A stretch of DNA of 64,000 nt from Sternotherus odoratus. Taxonomy: Eukaryota > Chordata > Testudines > Kinosternidae. The stretch covers positions 70,254,390 through 70,318,389 of the forward strand of contig JAVMKO010000003.1 in the NCBI GenBank assembly GCA_032164245.1, in the 5' to 3' direction. Of the stretch, positions 13,341-24,163 are shown piece after piece. The notes beneath the pieces are model-generated. The model saw only the letters and a program-made list of their open reading frames with translations, made no database searches and had not been told where the DNA came from. The stretch's first letter is position 1. Every line of letters starts with the position of its first letter. The translations under genes and the position numbers were made by a program.

Positions 13341-13445
13341 ATTAAAATGACCCAATATTCACAGATGCTAAGCATCCAGAGATCCTAATGAAATCAGTGG
13401 AAGCTGTGGATTCATAGGACTTCTGAATGTTGGGTCATTTTATTA
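13341..13445. repeat. Short palindromic MITE-like element
   Basis: Left end ATGACCCAATATTCACAGA and right end CTTCTGAATGTTGGGTCAT are imperfect inverted copies, and the match continues into flanking ATTAAA/TTTATT. A further ATGACCCAAT lies just upstream near 13305. The class cannot be assigned from sequence alone. Confidence 0.45.
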
Positions 13446-13624
13446 AGAAGCATAAATTCAGATTTAGTTGCCTAAGTTTGAACATGTAGCCTATGTTTAA
13501 AATGGCATCTATTTTTCATAAACACGAATATGCTTGGGTCATATCTTACTCAGATTCTCAGGGTTTCTGTATGTCATATATTCTCACAAGTATGAAATAA
13601 AGCAGTACAGTACAGGGTCTATTT

Positions 13625-13812
13625 TTCATTTTATTACTTCATTTTAAAAACCTTATTTAATTTACATACAACAATAGTTTAGTTATATATTAAAGACATA
13701 GAAAGAGACTTTCTAAAAACATTAAAATGTATTACTGGCATGCAGAACCTTAAATTAGAGTGAATAAATGAAAACTCAACACACCACTTCTGAAAGGTTG
13801 CCAACACCTGGA
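13625..13812. mobile_element. hAT-type MITE remnant
   Basis: The segment from CATTTTAAAAACCTTATTTA through CACACCACTTCTGAAAGG matches the right two thirds of the hAT MITE at 18474-18767 in order. It ends at GCCAACACCTGG, a mutated form of the terminal inverted repeat (TIR). The left end is missing, so this is a truncated copy. Confidence 0.65.
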
Positions 13813-14239
13813 CTAGTGTATTTTTAATTGAATTTAGTACACATGAAAGGTGCCAGTTGACAGTATTAAAGAATGGAATCTTCTCTCCACAGGACAGTGC
13901 AGTGATAGCAAAATCTTTGCTGCCTAATCCCACCAACTACTTCATCTCTCTTCTGAAAGTGCCAGAGGGTCTGTCAGCCTAAACCATGCCATGCCAATTA
14001 GTGTCAATGTCTCAGTATTAGACTTAGGCTATGTGGTGTTGCTCTGCAGTCAGAAGGAAAAAGAATCACATCATTTTCTACAAACCTTTCCCACCAGCCC
14101 TTGTAGACTTGAGGCTCAAAGTGTTCTCCTGAGCTCTGGGAGGGCAAATAGGCAAGCCAGTGCAGGTGGAAAGAGACAGAGGCCCATCTTCATGCCTGGA
14201 GCTTCTTCTGGAGATGGTCAAGGCTTGGCCATCTGGATC

Positions 14240-15154
14240 AACCACATTGAATTAGCAGCCCAGAACCTGATGGGGGGAAATTTCTTTGATGTGCTCTCCA
14301 CTGGGAATGAGGACCCGGGGTGCACAGGGTTGACACAACACCAGATTGAGGCTGGAGATGCCAGACCTACGAGACTGGGACCACAAAAGACCCAGTCCAC
14401 CAACAGGCAGAGTGCTTCAACAGATGGGGTAGAGAGGGATCATTCAGCCCTCTGTGAACCCAGGGGCTGCATTATCGTTTTGGTAATAAAGTAAGATGGA
14501 GTTGGGGGAGGAGAGACAGAGATGTGTGGACTATTGATAACTAAGTTACATTACTATGAGAGATTCTTATTCCCACCCTAGGGCTGATGACACTCTAGAT
14601 TTTCTGGCAAAGGCCTTTTGACCTGGCCAGTGGCTACTAGCCAGTGGAGGTGCACCCCAATGATTGACAGAAGATGATATTCACCAGGAAACAGGGGCTC
14701 TACAAAGTTAAGGTCATGCTTTTTGGACTCTGGAATGTTGCCAAAATGGATGGATGTCATGAGGGCAGACCTTCAGTGTACACCCTACCTGTATATCTTG
14801 ATGACAGCATCATCACTGGGAGGTCACTTAGGGAGCAGCTGCAGAAGCTGGGAGTTATGATAGGGAGGCTACGTGAAGCCAACAAAGGTGAAACCATCAA
14901 AATGCATTTTTTTTCTGTGACGAAGTAAATTACCTGAGGCATGTGCTTCCAAGTGATGATATAGAAACAGACCCTAAAGAGGTGGAAGCCACCTGATCAT
15001 GGCTGGTGCTACATTCTGTCACTGAGGTACTGAGTTTCATTGGGTTAGCTTCATTCTACTGGAAATTCATTCCTGATTTTGCCAAAATTGCACAGCCATA
15101 GAACAAGCTGGCTGAGAATAGTTGGGCATCTGAGTGAACACTGGTGATGTCCAG
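14240..15154 (+). pseudogene. Ty3/gypsy pol remnant: protease-RT region
   Basis: Translation across frames gives recognisable gypsy-type pol pieces. A linker containing CTGLTQHQIEAGDARPTR and a VERDHSALCEP stretch match the segment leading into reverse transcriptase. At 14794-14805 lies YLDD, the RT catalytic box (usually YIDD or YVDD), followed by a GLASFYWKFIPDFA stretch typical of the RT-RNase H connection. Several frameshifts and stops separate these pieces, for example after 14494 and 14928. In a live element this polyprotein would copy the element's RNA into DNA in cytoplasmic particles. Here it is dead, and it is interrupted at 15155 by a solo LTR. No matching LTR pair of this element is apparent. 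Confidence 0.8.
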
Positions 15155-15635
15155 TGTGACAGATCACCTTCTCACCCCTCCTCAGGAACAGGCAGGAAAC
15201 CCTTCTTTGCTCCAAACAGTGCTCTTTAATTCACAGTGCAAGACCCCACCACCAATATATACAGCTTTGTACAGTCCCTCAGCGTACAGCTCTACAGCTC
15301 ACAGCATACAACTCTTGATAGTTCAGCTCTAAATAGCTCTTAACATACAGCTCTAAATGCTCTTAACATACAGCTCTGAATAGCTCTTAACATACAGCTC
15401 TGAATAGCTCAAACATACAGCTCTGAATAGCTCAAACCACCACCACCCTGGGCTTCCTTCCTGGCAGCCTTATATCCCCCAGAGGAGGCTGCCAGGTGCA
15501 ACCCATCCAGGTTGATTGCCCTGCAAGCCAGGTGGCTAATTAGCCTTCCTGCAAGGGAGCTTTGCAGAGGGTTTTTCTCCCTCTTAAAGGGGTGGCAGGG
15601 CTGGCTCAGGCACTCCTGGCCAGCACCCTGCCACA
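15155..15635 (-). mobile_element. Antisense solo LTR nested in gypsy pol
   Basis: On the minus strand the LTR starts TGTGGCAGGGTGCTGG and ends at CTGTCACA. The flanks carry CCAG (15151-15154 and 15636-15639), a 4-bp TSD that may extend to 5. A minus-strand ATTAAA polyadenylation signal lies at 15225-15230 and a TATAAGG-like promoter near 15470. Between them (15290-15435) is a degenerate array of about 25-bp units containing CAGCTCTGAATAGCTC. The pol reading resumes directly after the LTR, which shows it is a later insertion. Confidence 0.85.
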
Positions 15636-15639
15636 CCAG

Positions 15640-16470
15640 TCTCAGCTATAAAGAGACAAGGAAAGAGTAGTCACATATGCCAACAGGGCCCTGAACAAAG
15701 TAGAGCTGAACTACTCCACAGCTATGACATATCTGCTGGCAATGGAATCCTTCACCAAACATGTTCGGCCCTTCCTCCTGGGGAAAGAATTCCTGTTAAG
15801 GACAGATTACCATTCACTCATCTGGCTTCATAATTTCCATGAGCCTCAAGGGAAGTTGGCCCAGTTGCTTGCACTGCTGGCTCAGGTCTAATTACAGATA
15901 AGACACTGCCCAGGGAAAAAGTACACTAATGCTGATGCCCTGTTTAGGAGACTGAGTCTGAACAGTGCCAGCAAGGAAGCCAGGACTGGGGAACAAAAAA
16001 ACCTGCCAGACTAGCAGGAGCTCTCATCCCAAAGAAAGGATCAATGACAATGGGGCAGGGCCTGCAATGCCAGATGAAGGAGTCACAACTTTGAAGGAAG
16101 CACAAGCCACTGACCTAATAGTTTTCCAGCTAATGTGCTGGAAGAAAAAGAGGCACAGGTAGACCAAGGAATATGCCAATACAGAGAACCTGGCCTGATT
16201 TATACTTAGAGCAAGTTAAGCCCTCAAAGGCAGTCAAGAACATGGACCATTATACTCAACTAGTGCTCCTAAGGGGATAAATCCATGAGATTTTGAAAAC
16301 GTTATATGGTAGCAAGGCTATAGGATATTTGGGAAACCTTTCCCTTAGCCATCTGTCTCAGTGGTTACTGGGACCTACTAAGTCTAGAGCCTACAAGGCC
16401 TAACTGCTGAAGCACCTACAATGCTCCCTTCTGAGGACTGATATTCTGGGCACGTTACTGGCACCCTAGT
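15640..16470 (+). pseudogene. Ty3/gypsy pol remnant: RNase H and start of integrase
   Basis: This continues the pol fragment broken at 15154. Translation gives a FLLRTDYHSLIWLHNF stretch and an HCPGKKYTNADAL stretch, both characteristic of the gypsy RNase H domain (canonical forms TDHxxLxWL and PGxxNxxADALSR). Further on, a YGSKAIGYLG stretch near 16300 resembles the HLG part of the integrase zinc-binding region. Stops and frameshifts are frequent. The catalytic integrase core (DDE) is not found before the next solo LTR at 16484. I infer one old gypsy copy whose 3' part is lost. Confidence 0.75.
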
Positions 16471-16483
16471 GGTTTAGGGTACA

Positions 16484-16897
16484 TGTAAGCGAGCCTTTGC
16501 CCGCTCACTGCAAAAATGAGCTGGGAGCCCCTTGTTGTAAGCACCAGTGTCCCTTTATTCCCTTGTGCAAACCCCACCGTCACCTATATACAGTTCTATA
16601 CAAGATAGCCCCCGACTTGGCTGCCTTGGGGGACAGCTAGCTCCCACAGCTAGCTAGGAACAACAATGCCTTGTTCCTCCCTGTTCTCTTTCCCCGTGAC
16701 CTCCTTCCTGCCAGCTTTATGCTCTGGCCTGGAAGGTTCCCAGGTGGTTTACCTCAAGCCCCAGTCACCCTGGGGCCACACCCTGCCAGCCAATTAACTC
16801 TTCCAGCTGTGGGAGCTGAGCTAGCAGAACCTTTGCTATCCGAGCGAACAGAGAAACAGTGGCTGGTTCAGCACTTTCTCGCCAGCACCCTGTTACA
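16484..16897 (-). mobile_element. Antisense solo LTR with 5-bp TSD
   Basis: On the minus strand this 414-bp LTR starts TGTAACAGGGTGCTGG and ends GGCTCGCTTACA. GTACA occurs on both sides (16479-16483 and 16898-16902), a perfect 5-bp TSD. A minus-strand AATAAA is at 16554-16559. The start resembles that of the LTR at 15155-15635, so both belong to one LTR superfamily. Confidence 0.88.
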
Positions 16898-16902
16898 GTA
16901 CA

Positions 16903-18465
16903 AAATAATCCCATTAATTACAGCTGACTACCATGAGAATTTTATCTTTCTAGGTGAATCTTCAGTATAGTACTACCATCAGCAGCTCCTATGCCATATC
17001 TGGGCCACTAATGTTTTAAAGAGAGCTTATACTTTAACACTGATAAAAGTCTTTGCGGTTTCCTGTCCTTCTCCATGTTCCCTACCTGCTTCCAATTCTT
17101 CACTTTCCAGGTATGCCTCCCTCACCTATATCCTTTGTCCTCCACCTTGTTATGTAACATGTGAAAACAGTTCCATATGCAGATCACCTTGGCTGAGCCA
17201 TGTGTAACAGAAAAGGAGGGCTGAGCAAAACAAGAGAAACCAAACTTGACATTCGGTCACTTTCAAGCAGAACACTTTTCCATTCCAGCCAGATACATAT
17301 GGAATCAGAACCAAGGCTTGCTTGAGCCAGGTTCAAAGGTTCCAGGCAGGCAAGTTTAAACTGGTAGAGAAAGTGTGTGTGCATGTTCCTCTCCTGATTC
17401 CTTCACTCATACGGTTCATTTTATTTTAAAAGACTTTGGATAAACTTTGGAAACAGGATAACCGTTATTTGACTCCTTCTTGCAGCCTGGAAAATCATTA
17501 CAGTTGTTGAACAGCTTGTTATGCCCACACAAGGTAGATCTTAGAGTTAGTTTGCTTGTTAACTTTGGGGTGTTGAATGTTTACATTAGTGGGAGACCAC
17601 ACTGTGTCAGCCTGATTTATATGTGCAAAGAGGAAAACCCCCTTTTGCAAATGTACTGCTATGTATCAAACTCAGCTTTTAATTCCTCTATTCCTGTGGG
17701 CTTGGCATTACCCTTATGTAGTAGGGTGGGTGGTGGGTTTTGGGAGGGGGAAAGTTTATCTTTTAATTTTACTTTTGGTTAATGGATGCTGCAGTGTGAA
17801 TTCTTATGCAAAGATTTCATGTGGTTTCAAAAGCAGAACCCGATATACTCTAATGCACATCTTTATTGGAGCCTCTGTCATAATAAGGTTGATTCACTTA
17901 TTCAAAAGACCCTTATTCCCAATTGTAACTTCACTAGAAATAGATCCTAATCATTGTCAGCTCCCTGGAGACTTGAAAAGCTGAAGCAATACAAAAGTGT
18001 GTGTTAGTTTCAGATAATATAGTCACATTTTCTAATCCTATTTCTAATTTCACTAGCTTGTTACATAAAGTCTCTGATTGCAGAACAAGATCACATAGCC
18101 TAAGAGATAATATTGAGTCATTCAAACACCAGAGTGTAGAAATTGCCAAGTGGCTTAAAGAATTGGCATAAAAATTCGACTCCCCAAGCATGTACTTGCA
18201 AGGCGTTTTTTTAGGGGAATGAATAATACATTTGGGGGAAAGCAGATATGAAAACAATCACTTCTGCACTTATTAGAATTGTAATCAACTTGATTCCACT
18301 TCTCCCCCAAATATCAGCACATATTTCAGCTAGAGAAGACAAGGATGGGCTGCGCAGATATTTTGTCTAACGCAACATGGCATAAGGTGAGGAAGAGCGT
18401 TGGATAGTAAATCTAATAGAAAAAATACCTTGTCCAGGGGCAGTATCTCAATAATTCTGTTTATA
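16903..18465. other. Intergenic or intronic DNA, no gene recognised
   Basis: No motif-bearing frame or repeat boundary is visible. Overlapping open frames near 17480-17984 and 17934-18257 encode no recognisable domain. Confidence 0.5.
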
Positions 18466-18473
18466 TACTATAC

Positions 18474-18767
18474 CAGGGGTAGGCAACCTATGGCACATGC
18501 GCCAAAGGCAGCACACGAGCTGATTTTCAGTGACACTCACACTGCCCAGATCCTGGCCTCCAGTCTGGGGGGCTCTGCATTTTAATTTATTTTTAAAATG
18601 AAGCTTCTTAAACATTTTAAAAACCTTATTTACTTTATATACAACAATAGACTTATAGAAAGAGGCCTTGTAAAAATGTTAAAATGTATTATTGGCATGC
18701 AAAACCTTAAATAAGGGTGAATAACTTACGACACAGCACACCACTTCTGAAAGGCTGCTGACCCCGG
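18474..18767. mobile_element. hAT-type MITE with 8-bp TSD
   Basis: The left terminus CAGGGGTAGGCAACCT pairs with the inverted right terminus AGGCTGCTGACCCCGG. TACTATAC flanks both ends exactly (18466-18473 and 18768-18775), the 8-bp duplication typical of hAT. The interior is AT-rich and non-coding. The truncated copy at 13625-13812 is the same family. Confidence 0.88.
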
Positions 18768-19128
18768 TACTATACACATGGCTTAAAATAATTTTCTGCC
18801 ACTTTAAGATTAATTTGTGTTTGAAAACCTTAAAGTTGAAATGAATTTCTGATTTTTAAAGGCTAGTGGGTACTGAATAAGATGCCACTTTTTTTTTTTT
18901 TTAAAAAAAGGAGGTGATATTTGAACAAACTCTTATGTACTATAGAGAAGTAGAATGGAAAGAGTATTTTTCAACCAGAGTTCTCTGGGTCAGGTTGTTG
19001 AGCACTTACTGCGGGCTGGACTATAGACTCTCAGGCATAAGAACCTCAGGTTATTTTAGTGTTTCTTGCCTTCATGGTTGCACAGTAAAGCTTGAATGTG
19101 TGACCCAGTGTCTCAGATGCCTGTCTGA

Positions 19129-19332
19129 GGTCTTGGCTACACATTTGTGCACTGATTTAAGTACGGTGGTTTAGAAACCATTCTAGTTAAATCAATGCAA
19201 ACCTCTCTCTCCCTCACCGGAATGCAGACACTGACCGGTTTAAATCTCCACACAGGTTTCATTGATTTAACTAAACCATGTTAAATACACATTTAGTTAA
19301 ACTGGTGTATCTTTCTGTATAGACTAGATCAT
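19129..19332. mobile_element. Palindromic MITE, probably Harbinger-type
   Basis: The left end GGTCTTGGCTACACATTTG has a diverged inverted counterpart at TGTATAGACTAGATC. The interior is also partly palindromic (GGTTTAGAAACC, and TAGTTAAATCAATG against CATTGATTTAACTA). The TIR resembles the GTCTACAC core of the other Harbinger-like MITEs here, but I find no clear TSD. Confidence 0.5.
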
Positions 19333-19885
19333 ACTTTAGTCTACAAACAGCCTGGAACAATGGAAAGAAATGGCATTTTTCTTTTATTTAAAATATTGAA
19401 TTATTTTTTTCATTTTCCAAACTGTTTTCAGAATAGTTTTGAATTTTTTTTAGAATGTCACTTGGTTTCAGTGAGAGTCCCTCCCCATCTCCTCACCCCA
19501 ACCATAATTCCCCTAACTAGAAAAATGGGAGAGGGGGAAGTAAAAAAAAGTGAATGGGATTTTTTCCACCAAAACAAACAAATAAAAAGGCTACTCAAAT
19601 GGATATTTTCTTTTGAAAGTATATGTTGTATTGAAAAGCCATATTTTGACAAAAACATTTACATGAAATTATTTTGATCAGCTCTACTTTATTCACCTGG
19701 TCTCTGACGCTAGCTGCATCTCTGTGGAGGAGGGTCCAGAGTGCAGGGACAGGCCATCACAGCTGAGCAGAGCCTAGTACTTCATGTAACCCTGTGCTTT
19801 CACATGTTGGTGAGCATTGCCTCACTGAGCACTGCCTCACCCATTCCTTTAGTTTACCAATATAATGAAGCATTCCAAAACCTAG

Positions 19886-20218
19886 TATTGCCAGCCCCAG
19901 TGGTTCCAGAATTATGAGTCAGGCTCCTGAAAATCACGAGATTGGCTTGGAAATCATGAGTATTCTTTATTTATTTACTTATTTATTTTAAAAAAATACA
20001 TTTGGCTATTTTTATTTGCCTTCTGAGTTTTGAGCCTTTTGGGGTACTCGGGTCAGGTTTCAAGATTTCTCTGTAACCATGTAGGCTAAAAACTTAACTG
20101 TTTTTTAATGAAACACAAGATTCTTATGTGATCCCTCGACTCTAGGAGCTGGAGCTATAAGAAAAGACAACAAATATTGCCAAGACCAAGGGATAATGTC
20201 AATTTGACAACTCTGAAA
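19886..20218. mobile_element. Degraded repeat with AGTGTTGCCAA-like ends
   Basis: The segment starts AGTATTGCCAGCCCCAGTGG and ends near TTTGACAACTCTG, an imperfect inverted counterpart. Inside are repeated ATCATGAG/ATCACGAG motifs and the phrase TGAGTTTTGAGCC. This layout matches an interspersed repeat I recognise from reptile genomes. The superfamily is uncertain, and the candidate 8-bp flanks (AAAACCTA and AAAACTGA) agree at 6 positions. Confidence 0.5.
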
Positions 20219-20219
20219 A

Positions 20220-21724
20220 CTGAACGCTCAGTTTATTTTCCTTGGCCAGCCACAAAACAAAATGAAAATAAGCTTCCCTTTATCTGGAGCATAAGACTGA
20301 TGTCCTTGTCATGAAGTCTATAGACCCTTACTTCTATCATGTGCTGCAAAATGATTGCAATTGGCAGACTAACTCTTAGATTTCTTTCCAAATAAATATG
20401 CTCAACATACTTGTCTCTTCATATATAAATTAGTACAAATAATGTTAATATTACTAGAAACTCAACATTGTTAAAATTGAATAGCTTGTATGTTTCTTTC
20501 ATAGCCTGATAGAGAAGAAATAAGAAATAATTCTTTTCTAACAGAGTCCCTCAATGATACGTCAGTTGCATGGATCTCTTTGAGACAGAGTTTAGTCTAA
20601 TAGCCATAATTTTTGAAGACAATCACTCTGCAATATCTACCACAGAGGTATTCCAAAGTAAAAAAAGATAGCAGTTCTCAAAGTTCTGTAATTTCAGAGA
20701 CTTGATAAATTTATAGCACTTATCACGGTTTTTGGTTCTATATAAATAATTGATCATGAATTTAAAAATAGACAAATAATAGAAATAATATTTTATTTTG
20801 GACCAAACAAATTACTAACATTATTAAAATCTGTTGAGGAATTCTTTGGAGATCATTTTAAAACTCCACAATTTTAAACAGTAACTAAAACACAAGGGAG
20901 GATTAAAAAGCAGTGGTTTGTGCTTTTTCTATTTGCTGAGCAGCAGGAAACACTATTCTTAGACATGTGCTGACATCAGTGATATTGATGGATGAATGAA
21001 TGAAGTTAGTTTCAAATCCTGTTAACTTTAACAAAGGCTTTATATGGAAAGCATCCCTCTGCCAAGGCTCCCGGCATGTTGTATACACAGTCAAAATAAA
21101 ATAGCAACAAGTAATAAATTAAAAGTAGGAACATAGTGTACACCTAATTATGGTACAGTATTCCTATCTATACTATAAATATGTGCAGATGGTATTTGAC
21201 CACATTGGAAGCCAAATAGTGGAGAGAAAAAGAAAAGTTACAAAGTTGCATTTTATCCAGTATTTAAGAGTGACTAATACAGAGGGATGATAGTCCTGAA
21301 AACCAATATTAACAGTTGTTCAACTTCCATGGTCAGTTCTAGGTCAGTATTTTAATAGGGCCCTGTTACTCTATTGTTACATGAACTCATTATGGTCACT
21401 TTACAAAGTACTGGATCAGATAGTGTCTTACAGGCTTTTCAATTCAGTCTTTTGCTGCTGTTTTGAAGACCCTTACAAAAATGTGCAGTACACAGTTTCA
21501 GAGCCAAATATTTTCGCACAAGGAAGAATTAGGCAGTCTGGTTCCCTTTCCTACAGAGCTAATTCAACAGAATGGACTGTATTGCCTTGTATGTTGTTCT
21601 GCATCACTGGCACACAACTGCCCTAACTACAGCTTAAATGGCCACAGGAGGATCACCCTGTGTATTAGTATTACTGGGTGTGGGGAGGGTAGAACAGCTG
21701 ACCTGAGTGCTCTACACCTCTCTA
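20220..21724. other. Intergenic or intronic DNA, no gene recognised
   Basis: AT-rich DNA without terminal repeats, coding motifs or arrays. The overlapping frames at 21381-21762 show no known domain. Confidence 0.5.
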
Positions 21725-22120
21725 TGGGCTTGGTTACACTGCCACTTTATAGCGCTATATAGCCTCCAGGAGCGCTATAACTCTCTACCCGTCCACACTG
21801 GCAAGGCACATATTGCGCTATAAATCTGAGTTTATAGCACTCGTGGTAATCAACCTCCGCAAGGGGAATAAAGGCTGTTGCGCTACCACTGTAGCGCTAC
21901 AGCACGAATGTGGACACCCATTGCGCATTAATTAGCTTCCAGCCTGGCCCATAATTCCTGTTCAAGCCACTCTGCTCATCAGTTTCAAAGTCTTCTGTCG
22001 TATCCTCAGGTGACCACACGTCAGACCCGCCCTTTAAATTCCCAGGGAAATTTGGAAATCCCCTTCCTCTTTGCTCCAGCCAGGCGTGGAGTGCTCCTCA
22101 GGTAACCATTTTGCTTGGCC

Positions 22121-23890
22121 ATGGCTCCACGTGCCATGCCTCCTCGCAATAAGCGAGCTTCACTGTGGAACAATTGCGAGGTGCTGGACCTCATCAGTTG
22201 TTGTCCAGTCTCAGCTGCGGTCTAGCCGCAGGAAATACGATACATATGGCCTGATATCACAGGCCATGACGGACAGAGGCCATAAGCGGGACACTCTGCA
22301 GTGGGGGCAAAAGTAAATAAGCTTAGGATTGCCTATCACAAAGCCCGCGACGCAAACAGCTGCTCTGGGGCAGCCCCTGTGACTTGCAAATTCTACAAGG
22401 AGCTGGGCGCGATACTTGGTGGTGATCCAACATGCACTCCATCGACCACCAAGGACACTTCTTCCCTGCCCACCACTGAAGGGGGGGTGGGAGAGGAGGC
22501 CGAAGAAGAGGAGGATGGAGAGGAGGAGGAGGCTGCGGCAGCGACCCAGGGCACGGAGGAGTCACAGGACACATGCAGCCAGGAACTCTTCTCAAGCCCG
22601 GAGGACAGCCAGAGCCAGCCACAGCATCCGGCGGTTGCGGGGGGGGGGGGGGGGGGGAGGGGGGGCGGGGCAGCAGCAGCAGATTGCGCAGGTACAGCTA
22701 CTTTTCTATTGGGAAGGCAGGCAGCTTGGCTGGGGTGGAAAGGGATGCTTGCCGTATGCTTGTCTACATGTGGAATTGATGTCGTCTATCACATTATAGT
22801 AATCGTCACCAGTAATTTCTTCAAAGATTTCAATAAGAACTCTTGCAATGTGCCTGCGCAGGTTTCTCGGGAGAGCCAGCGTGGTCCCTGTCCCGGCCCC
22901 GGTCACTAGTCCCTGCCACTGTTCTAAGAGGGGTGGAGGGAGCATTGCTGCACAGAGGCAAGCTGCATATGGCTCTGGGTGGAAGCCGCATCTCATTAGC
23001 ATCTCATTTCTTGCTCCGTCACCCGCAGCAGCGAGATATCTTCCAGCACAAACACCTATACAGAGAATGTTGGGACAGTGCTCAGAGTACGGTTCCCGCA
23101 AATGCCCTCCACTCCCCCCAAGCCATAGGACAGCAAGGCAGGGAAACAATCATTGCCCCTGCATCCTGAGACAACTCACCATGGCAGGGGCTCTGTTGCT
23201 GTCTGTGTGCTATAACTGTGTGGGACAGGCAAACGGGACAGAGAAACATGGAATGCGTGGGAATGCTAGCACTGTCTGTTGTGAACAAGGGAATCCTCTG
23301 TGTTAACTTTGCACTAATAACTTTCCCTAGTTTCGGCCATGAACACCCCATCAATGTCAGTCTTATCTCCAGCTGAGAAGCTGAGGAGGATTCGAAAGAA
23401 ACCACGGAAGAGCAAGGAAGATCTTTTAAAACAAGTTATGCAACAGGCTTCAGCGGAGAATCGTGTTGCACAGGAGTGGCGGGAGAATGAGAGAAAGTGG
23501 AGGGAGAATGAGAGGAAGCGGAGGGAGGACCAGATCTAGTTGAGGGTGATGGCTCGTGAGCGCGCTGACAAGCTGTTCACAATATTACAGCTGCAAGTAG
23601 AGAGACTGCAATGGATCGCTGCCGTTCAGGAGGAGAAGCAGCACCATGCTCGCTGTCCCCATTGTCAGTTGCCCCCTAACCCTTCCCCTTCTGGCCCTCT
23701 GGCCCCTTCAGGCCACTATCAACAGCTGCCTGGTTATTACCACCCACGGCTGCCTCCAACCCCGTCTTCACGGACCAACCCACAGACCCAGCGCCCTTAT
23801 GCACTGCACTCAACCCCTAATAACAAGCATCATCGCCCTCCGCAAATGGGGTTGGGGGAACACAGCAACTCGGAGGGCATTGGAGGTTGA
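22121..23890 (+). pseudogene. Harbinger Myb/SANT-like DNA-binding protein gene, broken
   Basis: This is the second Harbinger protein, which in known systems binds the transposon ends and helps the transposase enter the nucleus. An ATG at 22121 (second in-frame ATG at 22136) opens a Myb/SANT-like start with MPPRNKRASLW and EVLDLIS. A frameshift leads to a stop at 22223-22225, but the domain continues in another frame with SQLRSSRRKYDTYG. A second shift near 22300 leads into KLRIAYHKARDAN and TCKFYKELGAILGG, then an acidic, Glu-rich linker. An intron probably runs from a donor near 22690 to an acceptor CTTTCCCTAG near 23331. The second exon has a basic coiled-coil-like region (SKEDLLKQVMQQ, QEWRENERKWRENE), an in-frame TAG at 23537-23539 and a Pro-rich tail. 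A long G homopolymer at about 22640 may be unstable. Confidence 0.82.
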
Positions 23891-24163
23891 GGACAGGACA
23901 TACGCCAATCTCTGAGTGATCCCTTCACACCCCAACTGTACCCCCCTCCTCTTCCCACCCCAACTGTACTCCCCTCCTCCCTCACACATTTTACTTTTTT
24001 TCAACTTTTATTTCAAATTCTGAAAAAGCTGTTCAATAAATGAATTATTTTTAATAAATGGGTTTCTTTATTCGGTGCACATATGTATCTAATAGCTACA
24101 GAAAAGCAAATGCCTTAGCCTATTAACAGAATGCACCCTCCCTCCCTCCGTCTGGAATTCCCA

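Noticed and set aside
13991..14494. 167-codon ORF as a possible host gene
   Set aside because: Its second half matches the gypsy protease-RT linker and the element continues downstream in other frames.
22323..22622. Minus-strand ORF overlapping the Myb/SANT-like gene
   Set aside because: The plus strand carries conserved Harbinger motifs, so the minus frame is a shadow of the acidic linker.
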